From Fibrobacteria bacterium (GTDB lineage: Bacteria > Fibrobacterota > Fibrobacteria > UBA5070), in NCBI GenBank assembly GCA_020633825.1, contig JACKCV010000013.1:1-9195 (forward strand): DNA of 9,195 nucleotides. Reading direction: 5' to 3'. Positions 1 to 6,134 of this stretch are shown piece after piece. The number at the start of each line of letters is the position of its first letter. Within the stretch, counting starts at the first letter, position 1. A model generated the notes under the pieces. It did no database searches. It saw only the letters and a list, made by a program, of their open reading frames with translations, and had not been told where the DNA came from. Both the position numbers and the translations under genes were made by a program.

Positions 1-2
1 TT

Positions 3-308
3 CTATATAGGGAAGTGGATTTGAGTGATGAGTGGTGGTCAAAATCAAGGCCTTCAAGTATAGTTCAGCGTGATTTGATTCGAGCATGCAAAGATGGAGG
101 GTGTATTCCTGATGATTTGCTGCTCAAGATTGAAGATGCTATTGGAAGTGGACCGCACAATACAATGAATAACAAGGTTGGATGGGAGGAGCGTTTTCAT
201 CTGGCTATGGGGTTATTGAAATGGAAATACTCAATATCAAGGCCGAGTTATTGGCAATCTGTGAGATTTTTGCGGTTCGGCGAGAGTGGTTTGAGGCTTT
301 CCGCTTAA
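3..308 (+). CDS. 3' end of an unrecognised protein gene, AT-rich
   Basis: I do not recognise this gene. The frame is open from the window edge to a TAA at 306-308, so it is probably the C-terminal part of a longer protein. A GTG at 15 is the first possible start, but AGGGA sits only 1-2 bases before it, too close for a normal ribosome site. The visible 101 residues are soluble and mixed in charge, with two Trp near the start (DEWWSK), a Cys pair (ACKDGGC) and a Trp/Tyr-rich C-terminal third (LLKWKYSISRPSYWQS). There is no membrane segment or signal peptide. Base use differs sharply from the rest of the window: GC is about 40 percent at its start and 4 of its 8 Arg codons are AGA or AGG. This suggests recent transfer or a mobile-element remnant. 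The last 15 codons are closer to the local GC. Confidence 0.5.
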   Translation, partial: LYREVDLSDEWWSKSRPSSIVQRDLIRACKDGGCIPDDLLLKIEDAIGSGPHNTMNNKVGWEERFHLAMGLLKWKYSISRPSYWQSVRFLRFGESGLRLSA

Positions 309-320
309 CCCCTAAGCCCC

Positions 321-355
321 CCTGTTCATGAATGCCCTGCATTTCATGGAACGGG
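321..355 (+). terminator. Hairpin downstream of the AT-rich gene, possible terminator
   Basis: A 15-bp stem (one G-T pair, two single-base bulges) closes a 3-base loop at 336-338. The arms are 321-335 and 339-355, starting 12 bases after the stop codon at 308. The sequence that follows (ATTCTTAGAATT, itself a short palindrome) has no T tract, so intrinsic termination is uncertain. The position between two genes on the same strand and the stem length support a transcript-end or stabilising role. Confidence 0.4.
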
Positions 356-422
356 ATTCTTAGAATTTCCTCCTCCTTTTCAGCTTTGCCCGTTCACCCC
401 ATTCCTCGGTACCTCACAGCCC

Positions 423-800
423 ATGACTCGATCATTCCTTCTTACTCTCCTCTCCCTCGTCGCGGCGTCTCGTTCCGCCGAGTCGGTGCGCATCTGCTGG
501 GAGCGCGATCTCAAGCCCATCGTGGAGAGGCATTGCGCCGTGTGCCACAACCCGGCTGTTCCCGATCGCGCTGATCTTGAAGATTTTCGGCAAGACTCCG
601 TCCTGGCCTACCGCATGCACAAGGTTGTGGAGGTGGGAGGGATGCCTCCTGGAACGATGCTGCCTGATTCCATCCGGGCCGTGTTCCGTCGCTGGCATGA
701 GGAAGGGCCTCGCCGCTGCGAACCGTCCCGGAAACGTTCGGAAGCCATGCCGAAGCACGCACCCACGCGGGGAGCAAAGCGGACGGCCATTCTGCCCTAG
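423..800 (+). CDS. Small exported monohaem cytochrome c
   Basis: A 125-residue protein with an N-terminal signal peptide (hydrophobic LLTLLSLVAA, likely cleaved after Ala19), so it should act in the periplasm. Residues 38-42 are CAVCH, a CxxCH haem-c attachment motif. Residues 72-77 are GGMPPG, where Met74 is the likely distal haem ligand. RRWHEEG at 89-95 is the usual end of the small class I-like cytochrome domain often seen in planctomycete-type cytochromes. The haem domain is therefore only about 75 residues. The tail after residue 96 is basic and looks unrelated, so the true protein may be little more than the haem domain. No clear Shine-Dalgarno sequence precedes the ATG. An electron-transfer role is inferred from the fold; the partner is not visible here. 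Confidence 0.72.
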   Translation: MTRSFLLTLLSLVAASRSAESVRICWERDLKPIVERHCAVCHNPAVPDRADLEDFRQDSVLAYRMHKVVEVGGMPPGTMLPDSIRAVFRRWHEEGPRRCEPSRKRSEAMPKHAPTRGAKRTAILP

Positions 801-1214
801 GTTCGACAGCGCGGAGGCGATCTCGTACTGGAAATCGAGTTGCCGGCCTGGCGCGGCGGTGGATGCCCTCTTGTGGAATCGACTTCCTCGGGGCTCCGTC
901 CAAAGGTTCTGTTTGGATGCCTGTTCCTCGGGAATTCCCCTCGCCAGGTTTGGGTTTGCGAAGGTCGTGTCCCGTCTTTGTGCCATAGGGCGTCCAAGAT
1001 GTTCGCAGACTGGGGTACTCCTTGGGAACCGAAAACCTCCTTGTCTCCCTGACCCGGCACATCCCCCCAGCCCCCCGTTTCCCTTCAGACCCCTCGGCCC
1101 CGCCGTCCGGGCCGTGCCGCAAAAGGTCCACGCGACACCGCGCCACGGAGTTAACTTGCAAGGTCCATTCGCTCCTTCGGCCAGCATCTGGCGGGCTTCG
1201 AGGGGCGACTGTGT
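801..1214. other. Stretch without a convincing gene
   Basis: About 410 bp lie between the cytochrome and the tRNA gene. Open frames occur on both strands, but they are rich in Arg, Pro and Ser, have no recognisable motif and run through the tRNA or into genes on the other strand, as expected by chance in GC-rich DNA. The only small structures I saw are a GGGAATTCCC palindrome near 929-938 and C-rich runs near 1061-1090. I found no convincing promoter for the tRNA by eye. Confidence 0.6.
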
Positions 1215-1288
1215 GCGCCCGTAGCTCAGTCGGATAGAGCAACGGATTTCTAATCCGTCGGTCGTGGGTTCGAGCCCCGCCGGGCGTG
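1215..1288 (+). tRNA. tRNA-Arg (anticodon TCT)
   Basis: All four arms fold. The acceptor is GCGCCCG with CGGGCGT (first pair G-T), the D stem is GCTC/GAGC, the anticodon stem is ACGGA/TCCGT with loop TTTCTAA, the variable loop is CGGTC, and the T stem is GTGGG/CCCGC with loop TTCGAGC. The anticodon TCT is at 1249-1251 and reads AGA and AGG. The sequence closely resembles bacterial tRNA-Arg(UCU) through the D arm. The 3' CCA is not encoded (CTG follows), so it must be added after transcription. The gene lies 70 bp upstream of the five-gene operon on the same strand. Confidence 0.96.
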
Positions 1289-1358
1289 CTGCTTGTCGAA
1301 GTCCTCTCAACCCGGAACAGACGAGCGACCGTGATCCATCAACACATGCGGAGACAAC

Positions 1359-1721
1359 ATGAAGCTCGTTCTGGTCAGTGACGATACCGCCCTCGCCGAG
1401 AGCCTTCGCCAAGCCGTGGGCGGACAGGGACACCAGGTCAACGCCATCCGTGGCGAATACCCTTTGGAAAACCAGGGACTTCCCGAATGTGACGCCGTCC
1501 TGGTCGAGGAGCGCACCTGGGTGCGCCATGCCAGCATCTATCGGTACTTCGAGGTCCTCCCCGAGTTCATGGGGCGTCCGTTCTGCCTCGTGTCCCGTCG
1601 CAAGGCCACCCACCTCAAGCTGCGTCGCCGCCAGCCCGATGCTTGGCTTCCCACCGGCTTTTCCGCCGCTGAGGCCCTCGAAGCCGTCTCGACCCTCGGC
1701 CGAGCCGCCAGCCTGGGCTGA
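1359..1721 (+). CDS. Small receiver-like protein, probably degenerate
   Basis: A 120-residue soluble protein with a good ribosome site (GGAG at 1350-1353, 5 bases before ATG). The start MKLVLVSDD followed by an amphipathic helix (ALAESLRQAV) resembles strand 1, the acidic pair and helix 1 of a response-regulator receiver. A second hydrophobic strand (DAVLVEE, 45-51) falls where the phospho-acceptor Asp should be, but Glu is there. The segment PDAWLPTGFSAAEALEAV resembles the end of a receiver (the usual LxKPF), with the conserved Lys missing. If the homology is right, this is a pseudo-receiver that is not phosphorylated in the usual way. Its stop codon overlaps the proposed start of the methyltransferase, making it the first gene of the bacillithiol operon. 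A different Rossmann-like fold is possible. That it is a gene is fairly secure; the family is a guess. Confidence 0.6.
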   Translation: MKLVLVSDDTALAESLRQAVGGQGHQVNAIRGEYPLENQGLPECDAVLVEERTWVRHASIYRYFEVLPEFMGRPFCLVSRRKATHLKLRRRQPDAWLPTGFSAAEALEAVSTLGRAASLG

Positions 1722-2449
1722 CGGCCACGCGCCGGGATTGGTTCCAGGCCTGGTTCGGGGCTGAGTACGAGAGGCTGTACGCTCACCGGAGCGTCGAGGA
1801 AGCCTGCGAACAAGTGGATGCCCTGCTTTCCGCGGCGGGGATCCCTCGTGGTCGCGTCCTCGATGCCGGTTGCGGAGCCGGCCGCCACCTCGAGGCGTTC
1901 CGTCGTCGGGGTATTCCCGCGATCGGAATCGACCAATCCGGCCACCTCCTGACACGCGCCTCGAGCCATGGAGCGGTGGTCCGCGGCGACTTGCGGACCC
2001 TGCCGTTTCCTTCCCGCTCGTTTGGAATGGTGGCGTGTTTCTTCACCGGGTTCGGGTACCTCCCCACTCCGGCGGAAGATCTCGCCTTGCTCGCGGAATT
2101 GGCGCGTCTGGTCGGGCCTTCGGGGTGCCTGCATCTGGACCTTCCCAACCCTGCGCAGGTGCGAGAGGGGTTGGTGCGCCGCGATGCCCGCCGCTGGGAG
2201 GGTGCGTGGGTGGTGCAGACCCGTCGTGTGGAATCCGACCTGGTGATCAAGGAGATCCGCATCGAACGGGACGACGGTACCCTTTCCGAGTACGTTGAAC
2301 GGGTGCGACTTTGGCAACCCGATTCCATCGAACTCGCGGCCCGAGACTTGGGCCTGACACCAATCCTTCGCCTGGGAGACCACCAAGGTTCTCCCTGGCA
2401 TCCACGATCCCCGCGTTGTGGTCTGGTTTTGCGTCGGAGCGCCGCATGA
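1718..2449 (+). CDS. Class I SAM-dependent methyltransferase in the bacillithiol operon
   Basis: The first standard start in this frame is GTG at 1814, but family-like sequence continues upstream: WFQAWFGAEYERLYAHR is encoded from 1739, matching the usual N-terminus of this roughly 240-residue group. The frame is open back to a TGA at 1670-1672 and has no ATG, GTG or TTG there. CTG at 1718, overlapping the previous stop as CTGA, is the most likely start and gives 243 residues. Motif I is VLDAGCGAGRH (about 47-57); Asp72 in GIDQS should bind the SAM ribose; motif IV is FGMVACFFTGFGY; a post-motif strand CLHLDLPNP and C-terminal DHQGSPWHPRSPR follow. The substrate cannot be read from the sequence. 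Its ATGA overlap with bshC argues for a role linked to bacillithiol, for example N-methylation. A sequencing error or frameshift joining it to the preceding gene is also possible. Confidence 0.88.
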   Translation: MTATRRDWFQAWFGAEYERLYAHRSVEEACEQVDALLSAAGIPRGRVLDAGCGAGRHLEAFRRRGIPAIGIDQSGHLLTRASSHGAVVRGDLRTLPFPSRSFGMVACFFTGFGYLPTPAEDLALLAELARLVGPSGCLHLDLPNPAQVREGLVRRDARRWEGAWVVQTRRVESDLVIKEIRIERDDGTLSEYVERVRLWQPDSIELAARDLGLTPILRLGDHQGSPWHPRSPRCGLVLRRSAA

Positions 2450-3999
2450 AGTTTGTCCGTGCCGGATCCCGGGTGCACCCCTGCGCCCCGTGGTTCCTCG
2501 AAAACGAAGCCTTGGATCGCTTGTTCCCCGGTGGTCGGGGGGCGGGGGAGAGGAATCTCCTGCGTCGTCAAAAGCTCCTGGAGTCCTGGGTTCGACCACG
2601 TTCCTGGACCGCCTTGGCCAAGCGCATGGCGAAGGAACGGCCGGGCAGCATCGCTGCCATTGAAGGCGTCGGCCGCGGGGATGCGGTCGTCCTCACCGGG
2701 CAGCAACCCGTCGTGGCGGGAGGGCCGCTTTTTGTCTGGCTGAAGGCCTGGACGGCGATCGCCCAGGCGCGTCGGGCCACCCAACTGCTCGGACGCCCTG
2801 TCAGGGCCTTGTTCTGGATCGCCGGCGACGACGCCGATCGCGACGAAATGCGCACCCTGGCCGATCCTCTCCTGGCGCGAGTGTTCGACGCCTTCGACGA
2901 TCCCCCCGGAACCCGCGGCAAACCGGTGGGAATCGAGCCCCTGAAGGACGATGTGCGCGCATCGCTCTCCCGACGCCTGGTGGATGCCTGGCAGGATGAG
3001 CACCTGGGGCGGATCGTCCGGGACTCTCCCGACCTTTCCTCCCTGCTTTCGGCGTGTCTGTTCCACTGGTTCGGGGACGAACTCCTGGTGGTCGATGCCG
3101 CCTGGCCCGAAACGCGCGCTTGCGCCGTGAACACCTACTCCAGTGTGGCCGCCGAAGCCCGGGGCGTCCATGCCGATCTTTCCGTGGGAATCGAGCGGGC
3201 CCGTGCGGCTGGACTGACCACCTCCATCGCCTCCTGGTCCGACCGGGCCCGCTTGTTCCGGTTTTCTCCGGAGAGTCGGGACCGTGTCCGCTGGATCGAC
3301 GACCATTGGCAGGGTGGCTCCGACACCTGGGACGAGGAGGAGTTTTCCTCGTTCGTCTCCGGAAACCCCACCTTGTTCTCCCACGACGTGGCCAGTCGCC
3401 CCTTCGCCGCCGAGGAGGTCTTTCCCGTCCTCTCCCATGTCCTGGGACCCGGGGAGCTCGCCTACTTCGCCTGCCTGGGGCCGCTCTCGGCTCGCCTGGG
3501 GATTCTCGCTCCGGTGGTCGCCCGGGCTTCCGCGACGCTTCTGCCGACCGGTCCCTGGCCTCTGGCCAAGGAGGTGCGGTGGGACCCGGTGGGCTCTCCG
3601 GCGGGATCTATGGACGAGATGCGTTTGCGACTTCTCGAGGGGCGTTCCCCGCGCAGCGGGATCTGGCCCAAGCTCTGGTCCGATGCCCGCGCCGACTACC
3701 TGCAGATGCTGGGAGAAGGGGGCTCCTTCCCCGGACTGACCGCCCTCTCGGGGCGCCTGGAGCGCTTCGAAGCCCGGTTCCGTCGGGAACGGCTCCAGGC
3801 GACGGCTCCACTCCACCAGGCCGATCTCGCCCAGCTCCACCGATTGGTCCAGCTATCCGGAGCGGGCGGTCCCCAGGAGAGGGTCTGGTCTCCCTGGGCG
3901 TTGGCTCGGCACTTCCAGATGCCGGATCTCCTTGTCGAATTGGCCAAGGTCCTCGATCCCCTCGATTCCTGCCACCCTGTCCTGGAGATGCGGTCGTGA
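2446..3999 (+). CDS. bshC: BshC, putative cysteine-adding enzyme of bacillithiol synthesis
   Basis: 517 residues, slightly short for the family (about 540). BshC performs the last step, joining cysteine to glucosaminyl-malate in the cytoplasm. Family landmarks in order are VLTGQQPVVAGGPLF (82-96), LFWIAGDDAD (122-131), SRPF then GPGELAY (317-340), a long charged helix around 431-470 that fits the C-terminal coiled coil, and QERVW (477-481) near the end. The ATG overlaps the methyltransferase stop as ATGA, with GGAG at 2436-2439 six bases upstream, so translation should be coupled. The frame extends further upstream, but that part lies in the methyltransferase gene. One oddity: as I remember the family, the second motif is GEDHD; here it is GDDAD, with no His. 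Identification is otherwise firm because bshB1 and bshA follow directly. Confidence 0.94.
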   Translation: MKFVRAGSRVHPCAPWFLENEALDRLFPGGRGAGERNLLRRQKLLESWVRPRSWTALAKRMAKERPGSIAAIEGVGRGDAVVLTGQQPVVAGGPLFVWLKAWTAIAQARRATQLLGRPVRALFWIAGDDADRDEMRTLADPLLARVFDAFDDPPGTRGKPVGIEPLKDDVRASLSRRLVDAWQDEHLGRIVRDSPDLSSLLSACLFHWFGDELLVVDAAWPETRACAVNTYSSVAAEARGVHADLSVGIERARAAGLTTSIASWSDRARLFRFSPESRDRVRWIDDHWQGGSDTWDEEEFSSFVSGNPTLFSHDVASRPFAAEEVFPVLSHVLGPGELAYFACLGPLSARLGILAPVVARASATLLPTGPWPLAKEVRWDPVGSPAGSMDEMRLRLLEGRSPRSGIWPKLWSDARADYLQMLGEGGSFPGLTALSGRLERFEARFRRERLQATAPLHQADLAQLHRLVQLSGAGGPQERVWSPWALARHFQMPDLLVELAKVLDPLDSCHPVLEMRS

Positions 4000-4706
4000 T
4001 GGATTTCCTGGCCGTGGGTGCCCACGCCGACGACATCGAAATTTCCGCGGGCGGAACCATCGCCAAGCTGGTTCGCGCGGGAAGGTCGGGGGTGCTACTC
4101 GATCTGACCGACGCCTCCATGGGATCTCGCGGGACCCCCGAGGATCGTCGGGTCGAGGCCCGTGAAGCCGCGTCCATCCTGGGGGTTCCCGATCGGCGGA
4201 ACCTGGGAGCGCGGGACGGGTTCCTCTCGCCCCACGATTCCGAGTTGGTGGCCAAATTGATCGAGGTCTTCCGGGAGTGCCGTCCGGCGGTGGTGTTCAC
4301 CCATCCCGTGCGCGACCGGCATCCCGACCACGAAGCCTGTGCCGCCCTGGTGCGCGAGGCGGTGTTCAAATCGGGATTGTCCCGGTTCCCCGCAGCAGGG
4401 GAGCCGTGGCGTCCCAGGCGGGTCTTCCACTGGATGGGGGCACGGGACGGGGAGCCCACCTTCTGCGTGGACGTCTCCGAAACCTGGCAGCTCCGATGCG
4501 ACGCCTTGGCGGCCTACAAGAGCCAATTCATGCCCAACCCGGCCCTCCCCGACACCCCCATCTCCGGGCAGGAGTTCCAGGAGGCCCTGCACGCGCGTGC
4601 GCGGCACCTCGGGTCGCGCATTCGCGCCCGATGGGCCGAAGGATTTTCCTGCGAGGAGCTTCCCGAGGTCCTCGATCCGTGCGCCCTCGCGCAGAGGGAG
4701 TTCTGA
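3999..4706 (+). CDS. bshB1: BshB1, GlcNAc-malate deacetylase (LmbE/PIG-L family)
   Basis: 235 residues, the normal length for BshB1. It removes the acetyl group from GlcNAc-malate, the second step of bacillithiol synthesis, as a zinc-dependent cytoplasmic hydrolase. The LmbE metal motif is GAHADDIE (7-14), giving His9 and Asp12 as metal ligands and Asp11 as the probable base. His111 in RHPDH (107-111) is the third ligand. The segment LTDASMGSRGTPEDRRVEA (36-54) is the typical second conserved block. KSQF (174-177), a C-terminal ARARHLG and AEGF (213-216) are also typical of BshB1. The usual AHPDD is AHADD here, a Pro to Ala change outside the ligand residues. The ATG shares its A with the bshC stop (TGATG); GGAG at 3984-3987 is rather far upstream (11 bases), so reinitiation after bshC is likely. 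Confidence 0.94.
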   Translation: MDFLAVGAHADDIEISAGGTIAKLVRAGRSGVLLDLTDASMGSRGTPEDRRVEAREAASILGVPDRRNLGARDGFLSPHDSELVAKLIEVFRECRPAVVFTHPVRDRHPDHEACAALVREAVFKSGLSRFPAAGEPWRPRRVFHWMGARDGEPTFCVDVSETWQLRCDALAAYKSQFMPNPALPDTPISGQEFQEALHARARHLGSRIRARWAEGFSCEELPEVLDPCALAQREF

Positions 4707-5845
4707 TGAGGATCGGAGTCAGTTGCGTCCCGTCCATGGGGGGATCCGGGGTCCTCGCGACCGAACTGGGGCGCATGCTCGCCCGTCGCGGCCACGAGAT
4801 CCATTTCGTCACGCGCTCGCGACCGCACCGATTGCGTCTGGGACGCGAAGCCAACATCTTCTACCACGAGGTCCGGGTCCTCGACTACCCGGTCTTCGAT
4901 TCGCCTCCCATCACCCTGGCGATGGCCTGTCGATTGGCGGAAGTCTACCGGCACCACAAGCTCGACCTGTTCCACGTCCACTACGCGGTGCCGCACGCGG
5001 CCGCGGCCTATCTCGCCCGCGAAATGCTCGCGCCCTGCAAGGCCCCGCTCATCACCACCCTGCACGGCACCGATGTCACCCTGGTCGGACAGGATCCGTC
5101 CTACCGCGACATGGTCCGGTTCTGCCTCGGGAAGTCCGATGCCGTCACGGCCGTCTCCGATTGGCTCAAGGACCAGACGGAATCCCTTTTCCGTCCCGAG
5201 ACGCCGGTGCAGAGGATCCACAACTTCGCCGACCCCGAGGTGTTCCTGCCCTTGTCGATGCGTCCGGACCTGGTCCGTCCTTGCCGGCAAGGCCAGGTCG
5301 CCTTCCTGCACGCCTCCAATTTCCGTCCGGTGAAACGGGTGCGCGACGCGGTCCGCGCCTTCGCCCATGCCGTCTCCCTGGGGGTCGACGGAGCCTTGCT
5401 CCTGGCCGGGGTGGGGCCGGATCTGTCCGGAGCCATCGAGCTGGCCCACGAACTCGGGGTGGGGGATCGACTCCACTTGCTGGGTGTGGTCGACGACATC
5501 GATCGCGTGCTGGCCTTCAGCGACGTCCTCTTGTTCCCCTCCGACGGGGAAAGCTTCGGTCTGGCTCCTCTGGAAGCCCTCCTGTGCGAAATTCCCGTGG
5601 TGGGTGCGCGTGCGGGAGGGTTGCCCGAAGTGGTCGAGGACGGCGCGCACGGCTACCTGCTGCCGGTGGGGGATTGGCAAGGGATGGGGGAGGCCTGCGC
5701 GAAGCTCGCCCAGGACCCCGCGTTGCGCATGGCCATGGGCAAGGCCGGGAGGGAGCGGGCCATCCGCGAGTTCTCGCCCGAGGTGATCGTCGACGCCTAC
5801 GAGGCTCTCTACGAGAAATGCCTCGCCGAGCGGGGACCTTGCTGA
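4706..5845 (+). CDS. bshA: BshA, malate N-acetylglucosaminyltransferase (GT4)
   Basis: 379 residues, the usual length. BshA transfers GlcNAc from UDP-GlcNAc to L-malate, the first committed step of bacillithiol synthesis. It is a cytoplasmic GT-B enzyme of family GT4. The N-terminal domain carries the glycine loop GGSGVLATELG (12-22), the HVHYAVPHA block (90-98) and LHGTDVTLVG (119-128). The C-terminal domain carries SNFRPVKRV (204-212), a combination I associate with BshA, then GVGPDL, and the donor-site E-x7-E motif as Glu282 and Glu290 in ESFGLAPLE, followed by GGLPEVVEDG. AGGGAG at 4695-4700 lies 5 bases before the ATG, and the ATG shares its A with the bshB1 stop (TGATG). It is the last gene of the operon; no strong terminator follows on this strand. 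Confidence 0.94.
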   Translation: MRIGVSCVPSMGGSGVLATELGRMLARRGHEIHFVTRSRPHRLRLGREANIFYHEVRVLDYPVFDSPPITLAMACRLAEVYRHHKLDLFHVHYAVPHAAAAYLAREMLAPCKAPLITTLHGTDVTLVGQDPSYRDMVRFCLGKSDAVTAVSDWLKDQTESLFRPETPVQRIHNFADPEVFLPLSMRPDLVRPCRQGQVAFLHASNFRPVKRVRDAVRAFAHAVSLGVDGALLLAGVGPDLSGAIELAHELGVGDRLHLLGVVDDIDRVLAFSDVLLFPSDGESFGLAPLEALLCEIPVVGARAGGLPEVVEDGAHGYLLPVGDWQGMGEACAKLAQDPALRMAMGKAGRERAIREFSPEVIVDAYEALYEKCLAERGPC

Positions 5846-5957
5846 CCTCCCCGTTCGGGGGTTCCATGTTGCCAGGGATCATGCCGTTGGGATGAAGGAC
5901 GGGGGAATGGCGATTCCATCCCTTCGGTCCCCATCCCCGCGTGCCGCGCGACGAGGG

Positions 5958-6015
5958 ACCGGTCTCCCCGCGCCGCAAGGCTGTTTGGGTCCGCTCTCCC
6001 GCCATGGAGACCGGT
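5958..6015. repeat. Inverted repeat with ACCGGTCTCC arms
   Basis: A perfect 10-base inverted repeat, ACCGGTCTCC at 5958-5967 and GGAGACCGGT at 6006-6015, with 38 bases between the arms. The same core returns at 6095-6102 and, inverted, at 6106-6112, inside the hairpin next to the amt stop. Four copies of one core in 155 bp of a convergent intergenic region could allow alternative RNA pairings, but the function is unknown. Confidence 0.6.
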
Positions 6016-6047
6016 GGCGGGGGATGTGACGGAAATCGACGGAAACG

Positions 6048-6080
6048 AAAAAGCGACGGAGCGGAGGATCCGCCCGTCGC
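6048..6080 (-). terminator. Rho-independent terminator for amt
   Basis: Read on the - strand, GCGACGG and CCGTCGC (6080-6074 and 6059-6053) pair perfectly, continue into GCGGA/TCCGC, and close on a TCC loop (6068-6066). One base (6060) is bulged. TTTTT follows directly at 6052-6048 and then CGTTT. The 12-bp GC-rich stem plus T tract is a textbook intrinsic terminator, 54 bases past the amt stop codon. On the + strand no T tract follows, so it should not end bshA transcripts by this mechanism. Confidence 0.85.
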
Positions 6081-6088
6081 CGAAAGTG

Positions 6089-6119
6089 GCCCGGACCGGT
6101 CTGGGAGACCGGCCCGGGC
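6089..6119. repeat. Strong hairpin just downstream of amt
   Basis: GCCCGG, A, CCGGTCT, loop GGG, AGACCGG, C, CCGGGC: 13 paired positions with a single A-C mismatch and a 3-base loop. It lies between the amt stop (6135) and the terminator at 6048-6080. Without a T tract it is more likely an mRNA 3'-end stabiliser, or part of a two-hairpin terminator. Its core matches the ACCGGTCT inverted repeat at 5958-6015. Confidence 0.65.
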
Positions 6120-6134
6120 GATGCCCCGATGGGC

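Noticed and set aside
1215..1288. tRNA-Arg as an attachment site for an integrated island
   Set aside because: The AT-rich DNA lies on the 5' side of the tRNA, about 900 bp away. I found no second copy of the tRNA 3' end and no integrase gene; the sequence past its 3' end is the ordinary operon.
432..1955. 507-codon open frame on the - strand
   Set aside because: It crosses the tRNA, the cytochrome and the receiver-like gene, has Arg/Gly-rich composition and no recognisable domain.
1783..3840. 685-codon open frame on the - strand
   Set aside because: It lies opposite the methyltransferase and bshC, which have clear family motifs. Its sequence is Gly/Arg/Pro/Glu-rich without motifs, as expected for the antisense of GC-rich genes.
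5846..5863. CCTCCCC-GTTC-GGGGG hairpin as a bshA terminator
   Set aside because: Only about 5 pairs form, including a G-T, and only two T residues follow, too weak to call.
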